Assembly: GCF_949628265.1 (NCBI RefSeq)
Contig: NC_088789.1
Coordinates: forward strand, 8,486,886-8,550,885
DNA: 64,000 nucleotides
Direction of reading: 5' to 3'
Source: Cloeon dipterum
Lineage: Eukaryota; Arthropoda; Insecta; Ephemeroptera; Baetidae
Part shown: piece after piece, positions 36,626-48,373 of the stretch
How the letters are laid out: each line of letters begins with the position of its first letter
Numbering within the stretch: the stretch's first letter is position 1
The notes under the pieces: model-generated
What the model saw: the letters and a program-made list of their open reading frames with translations, nothing else
Told to the model about the DNA's origin: nothing
Database searches by the model: none
Position numbers and translations under genes: made by a program

Positions 36626-38119
36626 CTTTGAAAAATGTTAATCAAATATTTAGATTAGTGCAAATATTATGTGGTTCTCTTTTTGAAAATCTTTTTTAAT
36701 CAAATGGAATATAATTTGAACCCTTAATTTATCACTTTGAATTGTATATCATTTACGTAATGATACAAAGCAAGGTAAAATGCTGAAAATACCTATTTGT
36801 ATATTATGAGAAAAAGTCGGGAGTGTCCGGCGTCTTATCAACGCCAACATCATTATTTTATCTCCCCCTATTTTCTGAAATATATAAATTGATGCAGCTG
36901 AAAACATCTGCATGTGGGATTTCTCCTTGGCGTGCTGCTGTGTAGAGGGGATTCGAGGTCTTTTTTGTCACTGCTGATAAAAGTTGCGCGACCAAACAAC
37001 AAAAATTAAATGCCATTTGGAAACGCCGAGAGCAACCTTGGCTGTGGCGTGAATGATTATTCTGTTTTTAGCCACTCGATCCCTCCTCCACACTCAGCAA
37101 ACAATTATTGTCATCGCTCAGCGTAGCAAAATATTCCTCCTGAACACCACGTTGATAATGGTGCATAATGTTCTTTGCGCCTATGTGGGCACAGTGGTCA
37201 CTAAAATACCACGCCAAACCATATTATATTCTTGTTTATTCTTGCAATGGTCAATACAATAAATACATTGAATAGAAAATTTAAAAGCAAGAAAAGGCGA
37301 TCAGTACTAGCAAAATAAAGCTAAAACGATCAGCAATCTAATGAAACCAATTTGATTTGTGTTACTCAGAATAAAGATTTTTAATTTTCTGTGAACATAT
37401 GATAAAGTATAAATAAACATGAATTTGTTGTGTACAGATATACTATTTTTACGTTCTTCTCTTTGGTAAAAGCACATATTTTCATTAAAACCCGGATTTA
37501 TTTTTTTGCACAGGCTGACGAGCTATAAAAATTGCGGTGCAAAACAAGTTAAATGCTTTTAATGAAAGTGAAATCGAATTTAACAATTATTCAAACACTC
37601 AACATTGAATACAAGAGATGGTAATAAGGTTGCATCTGTCGTTAGGCTATTTTTCTTGCTGCTAAAACCGCAACAACGTGCGCGTGAGAAGAGCGACCAC
37701 TACTTGTTGCGTCTGGAGCGGTGTGCTCCGAATGCGGATAAGTTGTGTTCTCTCTGTTGGGAATGATGCAAGCAGACCTTGAACGGGCAATCTAAAAATA
37801 TGAACCTAAATGCAAATGGCCCTATATTGCCACTTTTTAATTCTTACGCAATGTCATCCTGAATGAGATGCACATTACATAATTATTTCTCTGCTTTCGC
37901 CTAGTTTACATTGTATGTATTTCCGTGTATATCAATTTTTAGCATTACCACCTGATCTAATTGTCACCAACTTTGCAAATTATTTCTATTCGATTCTAAA
38001 TGATAAATTTTACTATTTTGGCTTGGTTATTTAAACAAAATGATACTATTTATTAATCATAACCGATTTATTAAACATGTCTCCAGATTATCTTTTGCAA
38101 CTTTCGCACTCTCTTTCAA
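36626..38119. other. Intergenic downstream of the EcKL gene
   Basis: AT-rich, no gene supported. It includes the EcKL 3' UTR with its poly(A) signal at 38072-38067 and possibly further remains of the duplicated EcKL copy near 37655-37790. Confidence 0.4.
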
Positions 38120-39927
38120 TTAGTTGTTCGGTTCTCCATTTTTTACTTCTTCCACGGGATCAGCTGTAACATATTTTTTCCAAGAACCAGCTTTAAAAAC
38201 TCCGAGGTCATCACAGTCCTCTAATATTTCTCTGAACCTCCTGCAGAACAAGGGGCCCGAGTACATTTTAAGCATTGGCGTCTGTTCCATTTTCAACAAG
38301 TCATCCTCAGTTAAAGCGTCAAGGTCAAGTGCATCTTCTGAGTTCGCGATCACAATTGGCATGATGAAACAGCCCAGTAAATAGCCCGCCATTGCATACT
38401 TCTTGAAGTCCTTTTTCACATCAGCGACAGAACCAAAGAAGTACCTTTGAATTATAAAGAGCATTTTAATGTTTTTCAAAAGATTCGTTAAAATTAAATT
38501 CACGCACTTTCCAGCATAGGTGATTCCTCTCTCGTTCATGGCCTGCTTAGCCGAATCGATGTAGATTTGCAACAGCTCGTCAAAGTGTTTATTCCGCAAA
38601 TCTTGGTTTGTGCTTGAGAGGAAAAAGTATAGAAGGTCAATGACCGCGGGCACGACTCTGCTCATTTGGAAATCGATCAGAACACAGTGCTGCGGATCTT
38701 GTTCTCCATCTAAATTCGTTCAATTGTTGAATTAAGGACGTGGTTTTATTGCAATGGACAGTGTTACAAGTTAGTTAACTGACTGTCATTCATCATAACA
38801 ATTTATCAGCGTCTGTTTTCATCAGCTTTTGCTATATAGCTTTTGGCATTGTCGTGTGGAGAAACTTTACTTCTCTCCCTTGAATTACAAACGACCTATA
38901 AAATATTTACCAACGTATTTGAAGAGAATATTATTGCTCCAGGTGTCGCCATGGGTTAGCGTGTACACGATATTGTCCCGCTGCTCAGGGTCTTCAGGCA
39001 GACGCATGTTTTCCTGCATCAGCTCCGTTACGCATGGACCGAGTTCCCTGGTGATGGAAGCCAGCTCGTGGAATCTGAACGGAAGGTTGAACTCAATGGC
39101 GTCGGCCAGTGCAACCATGGTCATCTTGGCCCAAGGGGCCATTTTATCGCGGTTGAGATCCGAAAACATGGTGTCAGGGTATCGTTTTCGAAAATCTCTT
39201 TCAAACATCTCTGGCTCGTTGATTCTGTGGATCGATTAATTAATCGGCGTTGCTCCTCTAACTCATAAACGCACCTGAGCGCGACACCTGCGCCGTGCAA
39301 CCTTCCAATCTGCTCCATGACGAGCTTGGTGTGCGCCAGGTCGAGGCCTAACTTCCTGTCCCTGGTTCTGTAGCCTAAGGGTCTGAGGTCCTCTAGCACG
39401 ACGGCGTCCTTAATGTCGTCCATCTCAGCGTAGAAACATCGCGGGTGGTTGCAGGGATCACCTAAGAGAGCCAGGAGCTCCTTGTACATGCGTACTTCAC
39501 GCAAAGTAATCTCGCCCTCGCGGACCATTGCAGCGCGAAACTCTGAGGTCGGCAAACTCTTGACTATTAGCGACATGTCATCGCCGTTGTCTCCGCGTTC
39601 TACTTTCACCCTGTGCACGATGCACGCGTAGTTTTCGCCTGCTGCCACTGCTGGTTCTGCATAAATATTTTTTACCTGCGCAGGTGGAACACATTATTAC
39701 TAATTTTCTTTGTACCAAATGAATCTTGAATTGGTTATTCATGTGTCTTTCTCTGCATCAAAATTGTTACCTCATGTCCGATATTAAAACATTATTTAAA
39801 CTAAAAATTGCTTCCAAACCTTGATGCCTGGGAAATCTCGTTGCAATACAGACTGGAAAAATTCTGCGGTCATCCATTCTGGCACAACTTCAACTTTCTT
39901 TTCGGCTTCACCTGCATTGTCACCCAT
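38120..39927 (-). CDS. EcKL / CHK kinase-like protein (DUF227/DUF1679 family)
   Basis: Member of the arthropod-expanded EcKinase family of small-molecule kinases, some of which phosphorylate ecdysteroids and which are implicated in detoxification. Exons 39927-39820, 39675-39275, 39224-38911, 38709-38508 and 38444-38120 give 449 residues. Kinase landmarks: SLIVKSLP (ATP-binding Lys), 'AVVLEDLRPLGYRTRDRKLG', 'IGRLHGAGVALR', the catalytic THGDTWSNNILF and the metal-binding LIDFQ. All are intact. An acceptor at 39938-39939 and a donor at 41109 point to a 5' UTR exon ending at 41110. A decayed duplicate fragment lies at 36494-36625. The substrate is not predictable. Confidence 0.9.
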
Positions 39928-42349
39928 TTTCTTTCCGCTGAAATCCCTGTAAGGAGGAAAAAATAAAATATACTTAACGCGTTACAGCGGGCACAAGAGA
40001 AAAAATAGTGCGGTACAATCCACAAAATTTAAAAAATTAGCAAATTCATATAGTGCCATCTTCCAGATTCAGTGTCTAAATAGTTTTAATGATGCAGTAA
40101 TATTCGTAGTAAGTAAATATATGATGCTAGCTATAATTTATTCAATTTCTCTGCTTTTAAATCATTCAATTTGCTCATATAGTGTTCTGAGCATTATCAA
40201 TATGCTGCGCTTGTAGTGGTTTGCGCGGCTATCAAACTATTGTGTGTGGTACCCTTTAGAGTTAAGACAGAATGACAATTTAATCTCGATAATGAAAAAA
40301 TAGAACGATGGGAGCATATAATGTAGATGATAAGGAAAGATTCAACATTGGGTACACTAACAATTGCGAGTTCAGTTCATTGCTCCGTAAGGAATTTAGA
40401 CTTGCGCAGAAATAGATGTTAAACTAATTGGCTTTCTTGACTCTAAAGCAAAAAAAAAACACTCACGACCTACTATTGAGTATAATTCATTATTTGCACG
40501 GTTGTGATCACAAATTTTCTACTACCCAAAATGCTGGCTATACTAAAAGCCTCAAAAAGCTATGTACTTGCTATTGTCTGAGCACAGGATGCACTATCGC
40601 TTTGATGCATTGTTGGTCGTAGCTGCAAGGTTGTATAAAATGCCATCGCCCAAACACGAGTATTTGCTTTTGTGTCCCTATTGGCTCGTTATGCCAATTG
40701 TGCTAGTACATAGGTAAAATTATATTCCTGCAAAATTCGGTAAAATGAAAAAAAAAATGAAAAATCGAATGAATGAAATAGAAATATATTTCTATGTGTA
40801 CCAATGCGCAAACAGAGCTTGCAAAAAAAAGCACAAAACTTTAAATTACAGGAGTAATTTCCTCCACAACGAATCTCGACAACATTGATTTTGACCATAT
40901 AAATTGTTCCACTTCATGTCAATTTTCCATAATTTACCTTTTTTACAAAACCAAAAGTTAATTAAAAAACAGGCTGAAGATTTTTATTGATTTAATATAA
41001 ATGTTATCTTGTAACAGGTGCGTGGTCCCTTGAAATTAATTATTGCAAGTCAGCACAGATTTGTACGCTTTAGATGTTATTTTTTTTGCAAGTGATGTAG
41101 GGCACTAACCTGCTCCGCGGATGCTGGAATGAACCGTTGCCTTCTCTGGGTCGGTGGGGAAGTCAAAGCGCGTTGCGACTCTCTTGCAGCTCAATGAGCG
41201 TGTGAGAGTGCCGACCACTTGTTGCGCGAGAGATGCGTTTGGCGATGGCGCTCGAAGAGTTAAATGATGACGTGATGTGGCCTTGGTGCAAATAAAAACC
41301 TTACGATTAACTGACGAGAATTCGGTGGGATCTCTATGATTAAATGTCCACTCGTAATTTCGTAAGAAAATCGATGCCATAACAGTTTTTATGTTCAAAG
41401 TGTGCTGCTTGCAATATAGGCATGCGAGAAAAATATCAGTAAAACCCGGCCTGACTCTTGAATTAATTTTTCCGCGTTTTTATCATAACTTTGATGAAAA
41501 CTCAGATATTTTTCGAGAATATCCATATCCAATGTGCGTTTGCTTATTTTTCCTATATCGCAGTGAAATTGATTGCTATTAATTGCCGTGATAGGTCACC
41601 TCGTGGCCACTGGTGAGGTCAGTGGTGAGGTTTGAAATGGATTAACTGCGTTCTGTCATGCGTTTGAGAGATTTTAGCACTATACTTGTTTTCCATCTAG
41701 TAAAATAAACTAATTTATTGTTGCATCATGTTCATGCCAGTAAAATGAAATTCGTGTTTATATATATATATATATATATTGTATTAATGTATTGTTGCCA
41801 GCAAAATACACTCATGACCATCACCATATTGATTTAGATAAAACAAAGGAACAAATTAATTGCTAAAAGTCTTGATGATCTTTCTTTATTTACAAGTCTA
41901 TTACAATGTCTCGTTGATTCTGTTCAAAATCGACAAAGTATTTGGCCAGCCAGAGAAAGCAAAATTTAATCCATTAAAAGATTCAATTGTGCAGAATCAT
42001 GCAATTGGAATGTGACTAGTTGCAATTGTGAATCAATAGTATTATTTACCATTATTTTATGTCTCATCATAGCACAAAAATAATGCCAAGGTGTTATGCA
42101 GGTACAGTTTGATGCTTTTCCCTGCAAGCTGATAGTTTTTTAACTTAAAAATGAGCATTGCTTGAAATAAAAAAGTAGAATTTTACAGGGAATCAATCAT
42201 TTAGGCTCAGTAATGGATAAATAGCCTTTTGGTGAAATTTAAAAGAGACAAATAATCTAAAGGATGTTGAGTCGGATTCTTAACAAATTGTAGAAAACTA
42301 AATGAAAATGCTCAATAGTGAGCAGAATTTGTAGGAAAGCGAAAAATAG
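39928..42349. other. EcKL leader intron, upstream region and intergenic
   Basis: Holds the proposed EcKL 5' UTR exon (right boundary unknown; donor after 41110 on the minus strand) and its intron. From about 41400 to 42349 I see only AT-rich intergenic DNA, including a TA microsatellite. Confidence 0.4.
41759..41779. repeat. (TA)n microsatellite
   Basis: About ten uninterrupted TA units in an AT-rich intergenic region. Confidence 0.9.
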
Positions 42350-45300
42350 CTAGGTACTGGCATGCTCCACAGTCACAACACAATTGGCCAAATCACTGGC
42401 AAAGTTAGTTTGCGAGATCTGACTCGGAGAAACACTCCTTTTGGTCAGGGTTAGAGTGAGCGCCCTTGATGGTAAACGCTGCTCCTCCCCAGCTGGCTGA
42501 TTCTCTTCATTGGAATCAGGGGGCTGGCACCTGGCAGCCAATTCGGCTGCGGCCATTCTGTTGTACCATTTCTGCAAAATTGCGAACGTCAGATTTAAAG
42601 AGGATTCTCAGTTCAATAATGTCTGTCTTGCGTTCTATGGTTTGAATTTACGAAAGTGTTGTGGGGAAATTTAAACGCCTTTACTGAAAATTCTTTAGGG
42701 AAAGGGATGGAAAACACCTAAAATGGTGCAGCATATTGAAAGAAAAGTATTTATTAGATTTTGTCATTTACAAATTTTAGGAAGGCATTTATTATTAAAA
42801 AGGATTTAAATTCAAGACTTTTCCGTCAAAGCGTACAAACGTCTTTAATTTTTTTATGAGGATCTCACTAAAATATTTGATCCAATCGTTTTCTAATGCT
42901 AATAATCTTACATGCGCAATTAATAAAGGACAACATGCCCAGTAAAGCCCTCTTACAAAAACATGCAAATAACAATACACTACATTTCCAGTATTATTTT
43001 CGCCAAAAAAGATGATACAAAATTATGAGCAGGTTATGTGGTGCATCTCACCTGTTGTGCTTTTATTGCTTCTATGGCCACTGGAATTTCCACGGAAGTT
43101 ACTGGCGGTTTGACCCCTACTTTGGCGAATTGTTCAAGCAAGTCAGGAGTCAAGACCACTGGACGTTTCTGCATTGATGTCGTTAGATCTGTATCCTTCT
43201 TCGAAACAAGTTCTTTACCTTCATTTGACCTGCTCTGCTCCCTGACCGTCGAACTTTTCTGGAAGGCTTACGCGGGATACCTGCAAACAAGGCTTCCATA
43301 CCTTGCGAAAGACTGTCTTCAGCGTCATCCCGCACATTTGGAAGAGTCTTTGGTTCTTCAGGAGACACTAAAAATGTTTCCAATTAGCCATGCAGTCAAA
43401 TTGAAGACGAAAGAGAAATCTCTTGTTAAAGCCAAAAGCTGGTGGTGACTTTCCCGTATTTTTTTATTTGATGGTGTTGAAGCTCAACGACAAGAACTTC
43501 AGGGCACTCATGTTAAATGAAGAATTTGCTGTGTTGTAAACTATGAAACATAAGTCTCAAGTAACTTAGTTTAATCAACTAAAATTATTGTGATCAAAAT
43601 TTTGCAAAAGCTTGTTGGTGCAGTTAAAGAAGCGGGTGTAAAATTTGTGCTCACTAGGTGTGCTAGCGAGGGAAGAATAGCAACTGGCGGGTGTGCACGG
43701 AGTTTGCAGCGCCTCGATCTTGCCTAGGTAACTTAGAAGGGTGGCGCACAGCTGCCGTTCCACCTCATAGGGTTCCACGTTGTTCTGTTGCTCCCTTCTG
43801 CAAATAAATATTAATGTGCGCTTGGCACTTCGTAAAGGTTTTTACCTCTCCTCGGCCCTGGCCTGCGCAAAGGCTTGCTTTTCCTGCTGTCTTTGCTTGT
43901 TCACCTCCGTCCGTTTCTGTTCTCTGTACTCTGAGTAGGCAGCCTGATCTCCCTTGAAAGCAGCCCACTTTTTGCGCTTCTTTTCGTGTAGAACGTCCAG
44001 TTCTGTAAAAAATGTTTGTTGGTTACTTATTAGAGCAGATATTTTGAGCAGAGGAGATAATTATTTGACAAACAAGCTGTTGGGTGAAACTATGAAGAAA
44101 AAAATCCCATGAGCAGAGAAGAAGAGTTTCGTTGCTAAATTTCGATTTAGAATATGATGGCAAATTTTTATAACTTAATGTGTAGGAGAATAATTGCATT
44201 AGATGCAAATTTTGGCACTTTATAGCTGTCTCCTCGTATCACAAATTGGGCTAAAAAATTTGTACGATCAATTATTTATATTTGAGCTTCCAATGGTCAT
44301 GTGACCATCAAATGAGCATGAATCATACAATTAAAGGCATTTAAACTATGTTTCAATATTGCTTAAAGCACTGAAAATTTCCAGCCCAATTTAAATACTA
44401 CTGATTAGCAAAACAACAAATATAATGGTTATCGCCAACGGAATCAACAAGTACTATCGGCTGCAGCAGAGCGCATTGTATTTGTATTAACTAAAAATCT
44501 TATTTACGGATAAATATATTTAGTTTTTGTGCTAACCTTTCTTAAGGTTTTCAACAAGCTCTCTGTTTGACCTAACGGTGGTGTGCAGCTCGTCCTCCTG
44601 AGTGCGGAAGTCTCCAACTTGCCCCGAGATGGCGTCGCGTTCGAGTCGAAGCCCCTGTTGAGATTCTCGCAGCCGGTTGAGCTCATCCTTGGCCTCGTTG
44701 TACTGGCGGACGGCCTTCTTGGAGCGGCGCAACTTGTCGATTTCAGCCACCAGCCGCCGCTCCTCGGACAGCCGGAAGCTGTGTTGCTGTAATTGCGTCT
44801 CTAACTTGCGTGCTAGCTGCTCAATCTGCTCCTCGGACTGGTACTGCAGTTTGCTGCGCAATTGCGATGCAGCGTCTCTCTGCAATATTTCATTATTTTG
44901 AGGAAATAAATCATGATAGGATGACATACCTTGGTGTCGATCTGTTTCTTGAGGTCGTCCAGCTGGCCAATGATGTCCTTCCGCCGCCTCTGGGCAACTT
45001 CCCTTTTTTCTTTGACCGCCTGCAGCCTCGCCTGGGGACTGTTTGAGCCCATCGCCATTTGCTAGAAAGTTTTTTTTTACCTAGACATCATCCTGTCAAT
45101 TGTTGTATTAAGTGCATTCAATAATATCTAATTAGACCTTTGTGGTTGTTTATAGCGGCATGTGACGTCAAATTCAATTTATTTTGTTGGTCTTGCATGC
45201 AATTTAAGCTTGATATTTTTAGCCACTTGTCAATTTCAATATTTCCAAAATTATTAACTAGTATTTTATGTAAAATGAACAATAAAAAATAATAGACTAT

Positions 45301-45752
45301 ATAAAAATGATATCAGTGTAAAGCGTTGACTCACTTCCATTATGCATATTTCCCAAATAAGCAAAGCAAAATCCAAAGACGTGTTTGTGTAAAAATTATT
45401 GAAACAATACTCGGTGACTAATTGCTTATCGCATCTCAGTATAAAAAATAACCCGTAAAGAATATTTTGAAATATTATGGTATAATGCTCCACCCGATTT
45501 CCCAAATTCGAATTTCGGCAACTCACCAGCTGGCTTTCGGCTGTATCGATTTGAGCTTTGATTTCGGCAAACTCCTTCTCGAATTTCTGTCGGTTTGGGG
45601 CACTACGAGTAATTACTGAAATAAAATTTAAAATGCGAAATTTAAGATCGAATTGCAATGAAGTGATATAGTTAATTAAAATTCGGTTTACCTTTAGGTT
45701 TGAGTGCCGGCTCGTCGGCGTCGAGGTCGTTGTTATTGCTTTCAGCCTCCAT
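42350..45752 (-). CDS. Long coiled-coil protein, BFR1/proton-pump-interactor-like
   Basis: Nine exons (45752-45692, 45615-45527, 45061-44930, 44879-44537, 44002-43846, 43797-43655, 43367-43219, 43168-43052, 42571-42350) close in frame to 470 residues. Residues about 20-250 are almost continuous charged coiled coil. Its order (KFEKEFAEIKAQID, 'SFRLSEERRLVAEIDKL', 'LDVLHEKKRKKWAAFKGD') resembles fungal BFR1, an mRNP/ER-associated protein, and plant proton-pump interactors. A conserved-looking C-terminal block follows ('RPVVLTPDLLEQFAKVGV', 'AIEALK-like' AIEAIKAQQKWYNRM). The family is my inference from layout. Alternative: without the splice at 43655 the reading frame runs on to a stop at 43575. 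No membrane segment or signal peptide is seen, so a cytoplasmic RNA-associated role is plausible but unproven. Confidence 0.7.
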
Positions 45753-48373
45753 GGCGAGGCGCTGGGCGAATCAATGCGTCTTATCTTTCTTTCTCATTTG
45801 CCTGGTGATAACTGATTAAGGTGGGCATTATCTGTATGCCTTATTATTTCGCCTTAGAGCTTCTCTTTTTGTTCGTCACTCTTTTTCTCTCAGCACCAAA
45901 ATTCCGCAGAAAACACAACACATTGCCCCACCCCCTCTAATCGAAAGGAAAACAAACCGGCTCGACCAACCACAACTCATATCCTTTTAAATGGAGCAAT
46001 GTCAGTTTTACCAACTTTTTAAGGGCTCATCTAGATACGAAATTTGGACCCTACTTTGCTAAGGTTATAAAATAAACTAATGGAATAAAAGTGAAAAAGT
46101 TAAAATAATTATTTGCCGCCTTAATAAATTATAATCTTCTCCTCCCTGCTCCTGCTCTCTTTATTACAAAAACTACTTCAATATTTTGGCGTACAACCGT
46201 GCGTTCACATAATATTATATATTAATAATATATTATTATTGTTATACACATAAACAAACAGGTACAATATTTTGCTTTAAAATTTAAAGATGCAATATTA
46301 TAATATTCGAGTCATACCTATATATACATAATGTTCGAATTAATTTGCTCTAAATAAAATTTTTACCTGCAATGGAGGGGAGGTTTAATTTACTTACTAC
46401 CCAAACATATTGAATGACCCGAAACTCAATCTGTTAATTTTTATCTACCCTCCAATATTTCAACTTTGTGGCACAGCTAGAGGCCTTCTTCCAATCTTAT
46501 TTTCCTCGATTCCTTTACTATTGTTCATTTGAAAATTTTGAAGAATTTAGGCAGACCGCGGCCATCGATGAAAATTTATTTGGAATCTTCCTATTGCAAT
46601 ATTTTCCTAACAGCACGGAATTGAATCGTTACATTTTGATTTTACAATTAGTTCCATGTTTGAAACAATTCCATTTTTACTTAAAGTATGCTAATAAGTA
46701 TTTTTATTAGTATTAATCGCTATTTTTTACTACGCCCAACCTTTGGCAGGAACATATCATTGTATTATTAAACGAATAAATAATCATTTACCTTTTTTTG
46801 TGTAGTATTAACTTTGTGTATTGCTATGGGCCAGCAGAGCAAGTTTGTCCCTTTGCCTGCCCTCATAAATAAGGAATCAAAGCATTAGAGAGGTTAGTTC
46901 AGTAGTGTGAGAACATCAGATCTATGATTGTCCGCTCAAATGAAGCACTTATAAATACTTAAGTTCTCCTTCAGACATGAATTCGGAGACAAAATGTACA
47001 TGAGAGCAGATTTCAATTAAAAATCCTTAAATTTTATGCGATAGTTTTCATTCTTTTAAAAAACATGCGAAGAATGACTTTGTGAAAATGATTGAAACTC
47101 CGCCCATAATTAGTTTTTTTACAAGAATAATTGGAGTTGGAAGTTTCGTCTTCGCTTCACTAAAAATGCCTGTGTTGGTGCCGAGTGCATCCAGACAGGG
47201 AGCGTCCCATACGTGTGTTAAGTACACACCGTCTCATTCACGATCAGTATATCTCATCGAGTTGCATGTAAAGGACTTACAAGTTACGTGAGAGATACGC
47301 TAGAAGATTACTGTCCGCACGATTCGAGAAAAATTTCCTGGGCTCGAGGTGAAACCTGCTTGTTTAATCACTCGTAACATATACTATTCTGGTGCGATCA
47401 GCAAATCAGTGATTTCCGCCCAAGCTTGGAAAAAGTAACAATATATCAGGTGCTTTTACTTTTTACTTTGAATGATTTGCCTATATGATCAAAATATTAG
47501 TACTTAAATTAGACTGTTAATATTTTAACGTGCTGCACGGCTGGAACAAGAATTGTTGACAACATTTTTGTCGGTTTTTTGATTCAGTTTTTTTAAACCT
47601 ATTGAATTAACTCATAAAAATTAATCTAATTTGAAACAATTTCCTCGCTTGTCTTAAAAGATTGTTGAGGGATTTTCATTTGAATATTTAATTTAGATTC
47701 AAATACGGCTGATAAGAAAATATTAATATTTATTTTCTCTTCAGAGCGCTAAAAGATCCGTTTCTATTCTTAATATAGCTAGGTAAATAATATTGTTTGT
47801 TGAAAGCATTACTTATTTTTCAATACACCAAGCGTATTAGAAAATAAAACATTGATCAATGAAACAGGACATGTTGTGTAAATACAAGGCTGGATGTCAC
47901 TCGTGATTTTTCACACGACCCTAAGGTTCTTCACACGAACCCATAGAAATACTCCAGTAATTGTTGACAAATAATATTGATTAAATTTTTCTTGGCCCAA
48001 CTCAAACAAACTACGATAGATTTCAAAACAGACGGAAGTTTTGTTTGCTATTTTTTATGTTCTTGCAACTCTCAATCAAGTCAGCGATGCGAGGAATGCT
48101 TTACATAATTTTTGTATCTCTTGTGTGTTCTCGCGCAGAAACACGTGCAGTTGCACTCACCGGTGTGGTTTCGAGCCTGCAGAATTCGAAGACCAGCTGA
48201 GCGTGTCTGTCGCACGCACCTGATTTCTTATCAATGGATGAGCGACTTTAAAAGGAGCAAGACAAACACCGATTGAGGATTAGAAGTGCCCGTGCGCCCT
48301 TCATTTATCACACTCACTCTGGAGTTGGACGAAAACCCATCGAATTTCATCAATCTACTAACATTTCAATAAC
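45753..48373. other. Intergenic between the coiled-coil gene and ZnT
   Basis: Divergent genes flank 2.6 kb of AT-rich DNA. ORFs such as 46468-46710 are low-complexity. An acttTAAAAgg element at about 48248-48258 could serve as a TATA box about 120 bases upstream of the ZnT start codon. No gene seen. Confidence 0.4.

Noticed and set aside
39121-39275. EcKL frame read on into the intron
   Set aside because: The open frame past 39275 gives non-family sequence; the GTGCGT donor and the acceptor at 39225-39226 restore the kinase sequence.
41105-41398. 97-codon minus-strand ORF
   Set aside because: It overlaps the probable 5' UTR exon of the EcKL gene and has no in-frame link to the kinase start at 39927.
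46468-46710. 80-codon plus-strand ORF
   Set aside because: AT-driven, Phe/Leu/Tyr-rich composition, no splice context and no domain.
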